A stretch of 64,000 nucleotides of DNA from Siphonodentalium dalli. Its lineage: Eukaryota; Mollusca; Scaphopoda; Gadilida; Siphonodentaliidae. Under the pieces are notes generated by a model. That model made no database searches, was not told the DNA's origin, and was given only the letters and a program-made list of their open reading frames with translations. This document shows, piece by piece, positions 10,991-22,145 of this stretch; the stretch's first letter is position 1; the number at the start of each line of letters is the position of its first letter. The stretch spans positions 215,482,373 to 215,546,372 of the forward strand of contig CP136061.1 of NCBI GenBank assembly GCA_032622095.1. The letters run 5' to 3'. The position numbers and the translations under genes were made by a program.

Positions 10991-11750
10991 AAGTAAAACA
11001 AGATTTATTATATGCTTGCCTATAAAATAGCGGGAATTTTACCGAAACGTAGATCGTTGTATTTATCTCTTAGAAGCCACAGTGAAATACGATGTCCTTA
11101 TTTCACTCTACATAGCATTATTTCACTGTAGGGTTTGAAACTAACACGAGCTGCCAAGGTCGATCGAGTGATCATTGGGTGCACACTGTCCACTAGCCTA
11201 TCAAAAGGGACAAATTTATGATGGCGTGATCAATCGAAAATTCTATGTTTAAGTCCCAGCATGTCAAATTCAACTTTTACACTTAGGCTTTTTCCTGTTT
11301 GTAAACACTGACATGTGCGCTCTTTAATTAAATAAAGTTAATGATTAAATTAAGACTTAACTTAGCAGCATTGAGCCTAAATAATCCGCATATAATAAAA
11401 AGAATACCTACAGTTTATTGCTTGAATAACTGAAACATCTCATTAGCGTCTGGAAAGAAACATCGTGAAAATTTTATATTTCTTTCCAGAGATATTTCGG
11501 TATTAAAAAAAAACCTGTAGGAGTGTAGGTTTTAATTTTTTTATTCTGCTACCTTGTAACTGACACATGGAATTTCCCCAAGGTGTGCTCAATCCAAGCT
11601 CTATCAGCTTCCGGCAAGAAAATAGGAATAAATCTATTGTGAAATTTAATATCGTTCTGTATGCGGTCTGATTATTGATATTCTGTGCGAGATAAAAAAG
11701 CCAATGTGGATGGTTTTACAGATGCGGTAGTGTTTGTATATCTGGCATAA
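10991..11750. other. Intronic DNA, nothing recognised
   Basis: AT-rich sequence without a supported exon, repeat boundary or regulatory element. Confidence 0.4.
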
Positions 11751-11754
11751 AAAT

Positions 11755-12490
11755 AATGAAAGTGCCAACTTGGAGAAGGAATCAGTTGAAAAATGTTAAG
11801 CATAGCAGTTAATGGGAGGATAAAGAATAAGAAAAGTTAAGAAGATGGCTGCTGGCCGCAATGTTTTTTTTTATTTTTTGGAAAAAATGGATAGCTTCCA
11901 TCTAGAGGTCACTGCACAGATTCATATCAATATTGGTGACGATTGAATGAGAGATGTGACATGTATCGTGTGCCAAAGGATTTAGTCATAAAATGAATGC
12001 CTGCAGCCAAATTGATTTTTTTTTAAATTGTCAAATATTCATGGTTCACATCTAGTGGTCAACATAGATTTCCATATGAAGTTTGATGACGATCGGATTG
12101 GGTATGTAGCCTGTAGGGTGTGCAGAAGGATTTCATCAAGCAAAGAGAAAACTCCAAGATGGCTGCTGGGAGCCATGTTTTTCATCGCAAATAAATCAAA
12201 TCAATAGCTCCCATCCAGAGGTGATCCTAAACATGTCTGTAAATTTCAAAATATTTCTCCAATAAATGTGGGCTATAGGTGTACCAATGAATTTAAATAT
12301 GAAATTCAAAATGGCTGCTTGCGGCCCTGTTTTTGTAACAAATTTCGGAAAAAATCAAAGGCTTCCATCCAGAGGTCATGCTGGAGATCCATATGAAGCT
12401 TGATTACAATAGGATGAGTGATGTGGCGTGTAGGGTATGGTGAAGGATGATTGACAGATGCACGCATGCATGGATGCCAAACCATAGCAA
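11755..12490. mobile_element. Diverged tandem-core element
   Basis: It starts ATGAAAGTGCCAACTTGG, close to the left end of the 17.5-kb array. About four degenerate cores of ~160 bp follow, each with an AAGATGGCTGCTGG-like block and a GGATTTAGTCAT-like block. It ends near CCAAACCATAGC. It is an old copy of the family at 17523-19263. Confidence 0.65.
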
Positions 12491-12611
12491 AAAAAAATGA
12501 ATGGTTATCATTATATCTGATGATCTGTGTATATGAATAAATTGGAATCATATAATAAAAAACATGTCCGTTTTACGGAGCCCCTACCGGCCTAGCACCT
12601 GGCATTCTTAC

Positions 12612-12751
12612 CTGAGACATAGCACACCAAACAGCTTGGGCCGCTAAGCTGAAGAATTTTCTCGGGATCTTGCAAATTTGGCTCCTTGTCACACAATCAG
12701 TATTGCCATAGTCTATGAATAGCACCTCAAAAACTTCACTTGGAAGCGAGT
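12612..12751 (-). CDS. Tudor gene exon: second half of Tudor core 1
   Basis: The acceptor TTTACTTCAG precedes 12751 and the donor CAG/GTAAGA follows 12612. It encodes 46 codons after two bases that complete a GAC codon with the preceding exon, and ends in phase 0. The peptide contains VFEVLFIDYGNTDCV, the canonical beta3-beta4 hairpin of a Tudor core. The aromatic Tyr and the Asn of DYGN, which contribute to symmetric dimethyl-arginine recognition in this family, are both present. The helix IPRKFFSLAAQAVWCAM follows. Confidence 0.93.
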
Positions 12752-12917
12752 CTGAAGTAAAAGCAAAACAGGTTAGATGCTGCCATAACAAGATTATAAG
12801 TCACCAGAATTCCATATCAAAGCCCATGATGGTGCTTCAAAATACACCTAATAATATTTGCTTTTGAAAATTTCCCTTTCTGCGAGCATTATATGTTCCA
12901 GAAAGACACGACATGGT

Positions 12918-12945
12918 CCCCCCCCCCCCCCCCCCCCCCCCCCCC
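12918..12945. repeat. Uninterrupted C28 tract (G28 on minus strand)
   Basis: Twenty-eight cytosines in a row lie in the intron, 167 bp upstream of the Tudor exon that starts at 12751 on the minus strand. The transcribed RNA would carry G28. Exact length may be an assembly artefact. Confidence 0.7.
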
Positions 12946-13389
12946 ATAGATAAAACTGCGCAATTTGTATTCATTGATTGTTTGGAAATCGGAAACGGAA
13001 TAACACATGACTGTCCAGAAAAGGTAAAGGTATTTTGCCATATCTTAACATAATACTATTTTCAAACTTCACACTCTTGTTTTCTGTTCATTTTAATCAT
13101 CAAAAGTTTCATAGTGGTGACAGCTCTAGATTTCCTTCCCATGGTCAATTTTTTACTAATATCAATTAAGTGGTTGAGATGAGTTTGATGTTCAAATCGG
13201 GGCAAAATCGATACCTATTTCCTTATTTTCAGTTATAAATATGAGTTTTTATTGATTTTATACTGATTTTTTTAATGTGCATTTGAATTTACACAGCTCA
13301 TGTACTACTTTATCCCAGACAAACATTTATATATGTTTTTAACAAATTTTAAATCAAAACCGCCTTGGGTTAGAGACTTGATTGGTGAT
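12946..13389. other. Intronic DNA, nothing recognised
   Basis: No exon, repeat boundary or RNA gene is supported here. Confidence 0.4.
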
Positions 13390-13397
13390 GTAGGTTC

Positions 13398-13651
13398 CTG
13401 GCCTTGAAATAGTGTGTCTGTCATTTGCAGAATGAGGTCCCCAGAGGGTGAATTTAGTGATGCTACCCCGCATAGCGGGCTAGCATCACCAAATTCACCC
13501 TCTGGGAACCTCATTCTGCTGAGGTGTAAGCAGAATGAGGTCCCCAGAGGGTGAATTTGATGATGCTAGCCCGCTATGCGGGGTAGCATCACTAAATTCA
13601 CCCTCTGGGGACCTCATTCTGCAAATGACAGACACACTATTTCAAGGCTTG
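13398..13651. mobile_element. Short GAGGTCC-family foldback MITE
   Basis: GTAGGTTC is repeated exactly at 13390-13397 and 13652-13659. The element is two back-to-back palindromes without the unique centre, so it is an internal deletion form. A similar short form is at 28881-29134. Confidence 0.85.
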
Positions 13652-13900
13652 GTAGGTTCCTGGCCCTGTTATGACTGAGATATCTGCTAGTATGGACGAA
13701 AATTCAACATTTCCACATGAACAAAGAGGAATAACTCTAGAATAGAAAATGCAAGCAACATGTTTGGATAATTCTCTGAAAGCCCTCTAGATGGACAATA
13801 TGCTTACAAAATGTTAATGAGATCCGATAACCTATGGCTGAGATATCCAGAGATATAAAATCCAGTATTCCCACCATTTACTTTGTGAGGGTATAGTTAA

Positions 13901-14814
13901 TTAACCCTTTCATGATGGGAGCTATGCTGATGCAGCATTAAAGATCCTGTGCCAGTGCATCCTCCTATATATGCGAGTCTCCCATAGGAAACCTCGCATC
14001 TATAAGAGAATGCACTGGCTTACAAAGTAAAGGTAAATATCGTTAGGCCAATGTATATTCATATATATATATGCGAGGCTTCTCATATAGATTTTGAAGA
14101 CCTCTGTTTGTCTGTCTGTATGTATGTTTGTTTGTCTGTCATTAATACAAATCTACGATTCTCGACCGATTGGGACGAAACTTGGTACGTGAGTGTAGTT
14201 TGACACCAGGCGGTCGTCGTTGTCGTATTGGCGAGCCTGTGCGGCGCCCGCTTCGCGCATGCGGAGACGAGATCTCGGAAACGGGTGGAGCTATCGACTT
14301 GAAATTTGCTATGTGAATGTATCTTGCCCCGGATACAAATTTTATCGGGTCGCCGAGCCCGTGCGACGCCAGCTTCGCGCATGCGCAGACGAGATCTCGG
14401 AAACGGGTGGAATTTTATCGGGTCGCCGAGCCCGTGCGATGCCAGCTTCGCGCATGCGCAGACCAGATCTCGGAACCGGGTGGAGCTATCGACTTGAAAT
14501 TTGCTATGTGAATGTATCTTGCCCCGGATACAAATTTTATCGGGTCGCCGAGCCCGTGCGACGCCAGCTTCACGCCAGCTTCACGCATGCGCAGACCAGA
14601 TCTCGGAAACGGGTGGAGCTATCGACTTGAAATTTGGTTTTTGAATAGCCCGGACAACGTCGGGCTCATGGAAACGGGTGGAGCTATCGACTTGAAATTT
14701 GGTTTTTGAATAGCCAGGACAACGTCGGGCTCATCGGCTAGTACGTATATAAGAGAATGCATTGGCACAGGGTTTTTGCAAAATTTCAGGAAGCTCTAGT
14801 CAAGGAAGAGTTAA
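13901..14814. mobile_element. piggyBac-like MITE, shell 2, with nested Helitron
   Basis: The ends are TTAACCCTTTCATGATGGGA and a decayed inverse finishing GGAAGAGTTAA. The TTATATATGCGAG palindromes are present, interrupted by the element at 14081-14741. Its right edge is at about intron position +20 of the Tudor exon 14976-14834. Confidence 0.75.
14081..14741 (+). mobile_element. Short non-autonomous Helitron
   Basis: The 3' end has the hairpin CCAGGACAACGTCGGG followed by CTAG with T next, the standard Helitron terminus. The 5' end begins near TCTCATATAGATTTT, followed by GTCTG-rich DNA as in the Helitron at 43.6 kb. The body is several degenerate repeats of GGTCGCCGAGCCCGTGCGA. The left edge is approximate because the host MITE lacks bases around the insertion. 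Confidence 0.65.
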
Positions 14815-14833
14815 TTTTATATGGTAACAATAC

Positions 14834-14976
14834 CTGTACTTAATTGCTGTCTGGTGACATTGATGACTTTCGCCCTATAAAACGCTTGATCCAGGGAGAA
14901 CTTTGCCAGGCAATAGCTACCGGCAGAAGGACATTCCATATAGAGACTAGAGCTGTCAGCTTGCTGTAGAAACATA
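14834..14976 (-). CDS. Tudor gene exon: first half of Tudor core 1
   Basis: This exon has no ATG in frame at its start. The acceptor is CTCTGTTGCAG before 14976 and the donor is ACAG/GTATTG after 14834. One T completes an AGT codon with the exon above, and one G is passed on. The peptide ends with SAGSYCLAKFSLDQAFYRAK, the textbook beta1-beta2 strands of a Tudor domain with the Cys-Leu-Ala and Tyr-Arg-Ala-Lys signature. It joins the DYGN-bearing exon at 12751-12612 in frame. Two longer open frames nearby are shadows. Confidence 0.93.
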
Positions 14977-15831
14977 CTGCAACAGAGACGTTGTTAACTT
15001 TAGTCCAAAAGTTGACTGCGTATGTGTTTGTTTCCATCCCAAAATGAAACTTCAGTAACATATCGTTGCAAAAACAGGAATGGGAATTAAATCTATTTTT
15101 CACCACGACATGGGGAAATGTCAGCGATTATTTTTGTACTGGAGCCTGTGAATCCGTTACAGTCAACATGAACTACATGCAGTAGGTCATTGTCTCTTGC
15201 CATCTTATTTATCAATTGTCTCATTGTCTTAGAATAATTGTGCGTTTTAATTGAATTGATGTGAGTTAAAAGTGGAGATGCAAGACAAACATTTTGTCCC
15301 ATGCGGAAATACCCACATCGGTCAGTGCATCGGTACTTTGAAATGGAATTACTGTAATTTCATTCTCGGGACTAAAGGGTCAACAAAATTCAACTCTGAT
15401 CTATAACTTTCACTCAATTCGTTAACGGTTCCAACTAGTGAAAGTTCACAACACATTTGAGAGTGAAAAAGGCCATCGGAGAAAAAGTCGGACTGAAAAC
15501 AAATCGTGCTGGTCATACACAAACTATTACGATTTTGAGCCGGTCAATGGTCGTGTATGTGCACTTATCTTGCTGATCACGGCAGATATTTTTGCTTGAC
15601 AGACCGACAATATATCTGATCCTCAGCACAGCGTAGCAATATCAAATGCAAATCAAGTCATCAAAATTCTGAAATTGGGCACATGCAACATGTAGACTGT
15701 AGCAATTGACATCATTTGCTACATCATAACTGATTGCTTGAGTGAACATGATTACTTATTGTCAGTTTGTCACTTTCTTTGCGAGAGTCCCTTTTATGCT
15801 CGATCAAAGGATCAGTGACATCACTTAGTCT
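14977..15831. other. Intronic DNA, nothing recognised
   Basis: It contains short open frames without splice support or recognisable domains. No repeat was identified. Confidence 0.4.
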
Positions 15832-16300
15832 TTAACCCTTTCAGTGCCAGGTCCGATTTTTGTATCAACCCATATACCCTGTACCAATGCATTGTCTTAT
15901 ATATGCGAGTCGACCATAGGTCGCCTCGTATATATAAGAGAATGCATTGGCCTAACAATTTTTCATCATTTGTTATTATTTTTTACAATTTTAATAATTT
16001 TTTCTTATATTCTTTAACAGACTTATTCTGTAGATTTAGTGCCAGGGAATCTTACGTTTTTCATGGGCATAAAAATTATTACTATGAATACATGGTGATA
16101 GTTTTGAGTTATAACATGCCCCTAAGGTTTTATCCAGTTTGTTTTTAAATTCGCTATAGCATGCTTAAGCATACCCAAAACAAATTTCAACCCAAACAAA
16201 AACAAATTTTTTTAATTTGTTTAGGGCTGATTTTACAGACCGTAAATTAGGGCTGATGAGATCGGCCGTGCTCATTGGCCCCTGGCACTGAAAGGGTTAA
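15832..16300. mobile_element. piggyBac-like MITE, shell 3
   Basis: TTAACCCTTTCAGTGCCAGG is inverted at the right end as CCTGGCACTGAAAGGGTTAA. The common palindromic core lies near the left end. Other shell-3 copies are at 27746-28214 and 40318-40542. Confidence 0.85.
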
Positions 16301-16408
16301 CCCTTTCATGATGGGAGCTGCATTGGTGTAGCATGACAAATCGTGTGCCAGTGCATTCTTTTATATATGCGATTCTCCCATATGAATCTCCAGTCATGGA
16401 AGGGTTAA
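16297..16408. mobile_element. Deleted shell-2 piggyBac-like MITE
   Basis: It begins at the same TTAA that ends the preceding MITE (TTAACCCTTTCATGATGGGA) and ends CATGGAAGGGTTAA. Most of the middle is lost. Confidence 0.8.
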
Positions 16409-16588
16409 CTCTTCAAATAGATGTTTGTAATAGAGTTGAATATAATTAGGTTAGTAAAATTTACACGAGCGAAAAATCTCTTTATGCCAGTTTTTATTTG
16501 TGTGGGTGGTACACAAGCGATGAAACTGCGGGTGGTATGCGAGTGATGAAACTGTTTGTGCAAGATTTCCAGGCCTGCTAAAGATTAC

Positions 16589-16745
16589 CTGATGTCCTCT
16601 CCTAGCTGTTTAAGCATCTCTCCTTGAGGTTGAACATGAAACAGCCATGGTGTAGTAACGTGACTGACGACAATGTTGCTAGTCGTCCCCAGCGGAAGTG
16701 TCATAGGCGGAATCTGCATCTCATCTGTTGCATATTCTTCATAAT
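16589..16745 (-). CDS. Tudor gene exon: N-terminal part of Tudor 1
   Basis: The acceptor TTAATTTCAG precedes 16745 and the donor ATCAG/GTAATC follows 16589. It has two starting bases, 51 codons and two trailing bases. After an acidic lead (YEEYATDEM) it reads SNIVVSHVTTPWLFHVQPQG, the usual opening strand of an extended Tudor domain, where V-V-x-H-V-x-x-P-x-x-F-x-V-Q is typical. The helix LKQLGEDI then runs in frame into the next exon. Confidence 0.92.
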
Positions 16746-16799
16746 CTGAAATTAATCGAAGAATTTTAGACATACTAGTAAGGCCATTCGAAGGAAATT

Positions 16800-17130
16800 T
16801 TTGGCAAAAAAAAAAATCATTCGAGTCTCAGACAATTTTTTTCTGAATCAATGAGGGAGGGAAGACTTTATTTTTATTTTTTATTTTTTTGTGCACATCG
16901 TAAGCATTGATTATGATAGCTTCCCTTGTCTATAAATTGACACCTATCCATTATAACATGTGAGCCTAAATTCCTCCATTGACTTTCAATTGTTGTAGGC
17001 CCTACAATTAGTACACCAGACAACGATGATTAGCTAATCATGTTCTAAGTCACTATATGTATACATGACAGTCAATCCTCAGTCATTACACAAAGATACT
17101 AGTAGTTAAGAGTTCATGTATTTTGCAATT
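16800..17130. repeat. Interspersed repeat
   Basis: Blocks (CAATGAGGGAGGGAAGACTT, TCTATAAATTGACACC, CACTATATGTATACATGAC) match segments at 8440-8680, 9440-9740 and 25262-26150 in either orientation. Its type is unknown. Confidence 0.55.
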
Positions 17131-17157
17131 AATGTTCAATATGTATGGACATGTTGT

Positions 17158-17453
17158 TTAACCTCTTCGCTGCTATGACATATGTAACCATTACGGACGT
17201 AAAAGTGCACATCGTGTGCTATATGGTACGTAGGTACTATGGACCTACTTCAGCACACTAGCAGTAGGCCATTATTCATAACTGAAACTCAAACAGTGTA
17301 TGATGTTCCACAATTTTGAACGATAATAGCATCTCAACAGTCAGTTTTATGGTTCTTGTTATATTCCTGTTATCTTTTTCCACTGGAAAATGGCAATAGC
17401 ATCAACAGCCCAGCACAGGATGTCATAATGTCATTTAGCAGTGAAGAGGATAA
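17158..17453. mobile_element. TTAA-type MITE with CCTCTTC ends
   Basis: The left end is TTAACCTCTTCGCTGCTATG. The right end is the inverse of CCTCTTCACTGCTAAATGAC, with ATAA in place of TTAA. It is a different shell from the CCCTTT MITEs. Confidence 0.65.
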
Positions 17454-17522
17454 AAACATATCAAAATATTTTTGAAACCAAATTTTTTTATTTTTTTTTA
17501 TTTTGTTGTCATATTAATATCA

Positions 17523-19263
17523 ATGAAAGTGTCAATGACACTGTAGCTCAACTTGGAAAGGGAATAATTTAATGTATTACAGTCAATGGAGCGATTAGGA
17601 ATGTGGAAAGTTGAATTTCTAATACTAGTTTATAGACATGAAGAGAAAAGTAAAATCCAAGATGGCTGCTGGCGGCCATGTTTTCGGCCGAATGACCCCA
17701 AAATGAGTCGTTCCCATCTACATGTCATCGTTAACATTCATGACAAATTTTATGATGATCAGACTAAAGGTACGACATGTAGCCCGTGCTAAAGAATTTA
17801 GTCATACAAAGAGTAAAATCCAAGATGGCTGCTGGCGGCCATGTTTTCGGACGAATGACCCCAAAATGAGTCGTTCCCATCTACATGTCATTGTTAACAT
17901 CCATGACAAATTTTATGATGATCAGAGTAAAGGTACGAGCTATAGCCCGTGCTAAAGAATTTAGTCATACAAAGAGTAAAATCCAAGATGGCTGCTGGCG
18001 GCCATGTTTTTTTGCCGAATGACCCCAAAATGACTCGTTCCCATCTATATGTCAATATTAACATCCATGACAAATTTCATGATGATCAGACGAACAGTAC
18101 GACATGTGGCCTGTGCTAATGGATTAAATTTTGAAATCCAAGATGGCCACTGGCGGCCATGTTTTTTGTCCGAATGACCCCAAAATGACTCGTTCCCATC
18201 TACATTCCAATTTCAACAGCCATGACAAATTTTATGATGATCAGACTAAAGGTACGACCTGTAGCCCGTGCTAAAGGATTTAGTCATACAAAGAGTAAAA
18301 TCAAAGATGGCTGCTGGCGGCCATATTTTTTGGCCGAATGACCCCAAAACGACTCGTTCCCATCTAAATGTCATTATTAACATTCATGACAAATTTTATG
18401 ATGATCAGACAAAAGGTACAACCTGTAGCCCGTGCTAAAGGATTTAGTCATACAAAGACTAAAATCCAAGATGGCTGCTGGCGACCATGTGTTTTGGCCG
18501 AATGACCCCAAAATTACTCGTTTCCATCTACATGTCAATATTAACATCCATGACAAATTTTATGATGATCAGACTAAAGGTACGACCTGCAGCCCGTGCT
18601 AAAGAATTTAGTCATACAAAGAGTAAAATCCAAGATGGCTGCTGGAGGCCATGTTTTTTGGCCGAATGACCCCAAAATTACTCGTTCCCATCTACATGTC
18701 AATATTATCATCCATGACAAATTTCATGATGATCAGACGAATAGTACGACCTGTGGCCCGTGCTAATGGATTAAATTTTGAAATCCAAGATGGCCGCTGG
18801 TGGCCATGTTTTTTGTCCGAATGACCCCAAAATGACTCGTTCCCATCTACATTCCAATTTCAACAGCCATGACAAATTTTATGATGATCAGACTAAAGGT
18901 ACGACCTGTAGCCCGTGCTAAAGGATTTAGTCATACAAAGAGTAAAATCCAAGATGGCTGCTGGCGGCCATGTTTTTTGGCCGAATGACCCCAAAATGAC
19001 TCGTTCCCATCTACATGTCATTATTAACATTCTTGACAAATTTTATGGTGATCAGAATAAAAGTACGACCTGTGGCCCGTGCTAAAGAATTTAGTCATAC
19101 AAAGAGTAAAATCCAAGATGGCTGCTGGTGGCCATGTTTTTGGGCCGAATGACCCCAAAATGACAAATTTCATGATGATCAGACGAACAGTACGGCCTGT
19201 AGCCCGTGCTAATGGATTGAACCATGGCAATAGCTCAAACTTTACAAAGTAAAGTTGAGCTAA
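17523..19263. mobile_element. Tandem-core element, array 1 (pearl/Helitron-like)
   Basis: The left end is ATGAAAGTGTCAATGACACT (a hairpin) followed by TAGCTCAAC. Ten ~163-bp cores follow, then CAAACTTTACAAAGTAAAGTT (hairpin region) and GAGCTAA. Cores with AAGATGGCTGCTGG (type A) alternate with AAGATGGCC(A/G)CTGG (type B) in the order A A A B A A A B A A. Open frames through the cores are repeat artefacts. Other arrays lie at 35263-36355 and 55063-56860. Confidence 0.88.
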
Positions 19264-19629
19264 GAGCAGCGATTGTCGACCGGAAAGCAGTTCATTATTA
19301 ACAATTCTCGCCTCTCTACTTGGGTTTATCATAGAACAATAAACCAACAGCATAATAATGAAATTGTAGAAGGGTTTCTTCATTAGAAAGGCACATCGAG
19401 ACCAAGAGGATTAGCTATGTAAACACCACCAGACATACTAGCAAACCCTCCACCTGTCGCTACTAATTATATCATATTAACTGCATCTTGATAGAGGTGT
19501 TAACTTCATAACCTTATAAATCACCACCAATAATACCATTAATGAAAGAATTTTTTGAAATGAGTGGTATTGGTTGACAAATATTTTTTAATTTTCTAGA
19601 GGAATCAAGAGTGCCTTGCCAAATGTGAA

Positions 19630-20516
19630 TTATTTTTGCCATTGGCAAATTTGGCAAGTGACAGCTCGAAGCATGGGGGGGAGGATCGATAAATCAACAA
19701 ATAAAATGTGGCCTAGAGACAGTGATTGCTTACATACAGACCAAATTGTTTCATCATGGCAGAATCCAATTATGTTCCATGTCCATTAATTCCCATATTA
19801 TAAAAAATATGACCGCGAAATAAAAATAAATTCCAAATAGAATGTAATGGATATCTATTGTAGATGTACTTGGTAGCACAAGTCTGCAATAGGCACCAAA
19901 GAACACCACCAAAGTATAAGCTGGCACCAGGCTCCTTTTGGTTGGGTGTTCATCTAATTTTTTTGGAGGTTAATCCCAGTTTAATACAGTCAATCTGAAA
20001 ATTGTATTTCTTAATTTATGGTCTGGCCTAGTTAATTATCAATATTTATCAATGTTAGCTATAATTCCAAGTAAACGTGAAGAAATAAATTGAGCTTTGA
20101 TGGAAAATTTGTTTTCTGCTTAGATGATTTTAGGGGGAATGTCAGTAAATCAACAAATAAAATATGGCCTGGAGACAGTGATTCCTTAATTAACACTTTC
20201 ATGACGGGAGCCACGCTGGTGCAGCATTAAAGATCCTGTGCCAGTGCATTCTCTTTTATATGTGAGTCTCCCATTGGGAGCCTCACATATATAAGAGAAT
20301 GGACTGTCTTATAAGGTCAAGGTAAATATTGTTAGGCCATTGTATTCTCTTCTATATGTGAGGCTCGCTATGGGAGACTAGCATATATAAGAGAATGCAT
20401 TGGCACAGGGTTTTCACAAATTGGCAAAGGGTTTTCGAGAAGCTCCAATCATGGAAGGGTTATATACAGACCAAATTGTCTCTTCATGGCAGAAATAAAA
20501 TATGTTCCATATCCAT
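19630..20516. repeat. Direct repeat pair, one copy carrying a MITE
   Basis: ATAAATCAACAAATAAAATG... near 19690 and AGTAAATCAACAAATAAAAT near 20133 are paralogous blocks. Each continues to a TACAGACCAAATTG segment (19735 and 20463). The second copy is interrupted by a shell-2 MITE at 20190-20463, so the first acts as an empty-site reference. Confidence 0.65.
20190..20464. mobile_element. piggyBac-like MITE, shell 2
   Basis: It starts TTAACACTTTCATGACGGGA and ends CATGGAAGGGTTAT. The palindromic cores are present. The right TTAA has decayed to TTAT. Confidence 0.8.
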
Positions 20517-20860
20517 TTAACCCTTTACCCAACAAACCGGCCAAAACCGGCCAAATAAAGCTTCAACAGCCTAAATATCTTCGGTCTGTCTCAATAGAAC
20601 CATACAAATATGGATATCATTGGAACCGGCTAATTGACCACATTGTGATAGTTAAAGTTATGCCCTGTGCCAATGCATTCTCTTATATATGCGAGTCGAC
20701 CATAGGTCGCCTCGCATATATAAGAGAATGCAATGGCCTAAAAAAAATCTTTTTTTAACACTTTTTACCATTTTTTCTTACATTCTTTAACAATTTTATA
20801 ATTTTTAATGTGTTAAGCCAATGCATTGGCACAGGGCCCTTCTGTTGGGTAAAGGGTTAA
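20517..20860. mobile_element. piggyBac-like MITE, shell 1
   Basis: The ends TTAACCCTTTACCCAACA and TGTTGGGTAAAGGGTTAA are intact. The second palindrome has lost one arm. Confidence 0.85.
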
Positions 20861-21344
20861 TCCCAGAATAAGTTCAATATGCAATACTCCTGTTGAAGTG
20901 CAAGTTTGATGAACATGCATATAAATTATGCACTTCGAATCCAAAATAACATCGGATCATAGCAATGTCCCAAGAGAAATAAACCATGTATGAAAGTTTC
21001 TGGTCCAGAAATTTATCACATTGTCTATAATAACTAAAACCACTTACCACAATAGAAAGAATGCATGGCAACATCTTGTTACAAATCCCAACAATTATAG
21101 TAGAAGTCATACTTACATTATTAGAGTCAGCTGGGCCCCAAACAATCAGAACCCAGTCAAGTTCCATTAGGCAAAAGGACAAAATATTTGTGGTTGGAGT
21201 TTCCCTACCGACTCAAATTTATACCCCCTACCCTAAACATGATTTTTCCTTGGTACATCTAAAATATCTTGAAAATTTCATCACATTATTAGGCAACAAA
21301 TAATAAACTGGGGGGAAAAAAACACATTCCATTAAGTCTGAGTT
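20861..21344. other. Intronic DNA, nothing recognised
   Basis: Short open frames on both strands lack splice support and recognisable motifs. Confidence 0.35.
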
Positions 21345-21725
21345 TGCTGCACCTGTCATTTGCAGAATGAGCGGGCTAGCATCACTAAATTCACCCTCTG
21401 GGAACCTGATTCTGCTTAGGCCTCATATTCTCTGCAAAGTTTCTTTATTATCAAATTTCTATGGAAACTTCTTCATATAGATTCTATTTCTTTTTTAGTT
21501 TAGTTTCTCTATATCCCCAAATTGGCCGACGACACATTGCATAATCGAGGTTCCCAATGGGTGTACATAACAATATTCAACATTTGGGAACTTCAATCTG
21601 AGTCTATGTCTCCCATAGCAGATGAGGCCATGCAGAATTAGGTCCCCAGAGAGTGAATTTAGTGATGCTAGCCCGCATCTGGGGACCTCATTCTGCTAAT
21701 GACAGGCACACTAAGCTCAGACTTG
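21345..21725. mobile_element. GAGGTCC-family MITE, damaged
   Basis: Family blocks and the internal region are present, but both end palindromes have deletions and the termini are unclear. Confidence 0.65.
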
Positions 21726-22137
21726 CATTCCAACAACTAAAATCTGTTGATTTCCTAGTCAAGGTATTTGGCTTGTACAAAAAGCAATGAATACTTTTCT
21801 CAGCCCAATGATATCATTAAATTTCAAGGCAGAAAAGAGAGCCGTAAAAATATCTCAATAAAAAATTATTTATAAAAAATTAAATTATAAACCAATCTAC
21901 GACCCCTAATTGTTTCTGCCATCTAACCCCAACCACACATTTAATTTTCTTTGGCCTTACCCTCCACAATATTTCCCTGGCACACACAGCATTATACAAG
22001 ACATACTGGTAAGTCATCTCTCTGTTCTTCCTTACATTCATCAAATTAAAAATTACTGTTGGCCAATTTGTCAATGAACCTCTTGTTATCAGAAAACCCT
22101 TGGAAGCATTATGATCCCAATAAATTATCAGACACCT
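21726..22137. other. Intronic DNA, nothing recognised
   Basis: A 64-codon open frame on the minus strand has no acceptor or donor in phase with the Tudor gene. Confidence 0.35.
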
Positions 22138-22145
22138 AAATAAAC

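Noticed and set aside
14840-15302. Two longer minus-strand frames of 88 and 69 codons
   Set aside because: The real exon (14976-14834) is read in another frame with Tudor motifs. These frames have no matching splice phase.
17586-17955. Open frames IQDGCWRPCFR... through the tandem cores (also 35622, 55126 and 56246)
   Set aside because: They follow the repeat unit, occur in several arrays with frame breaks, and resemble no protein family.
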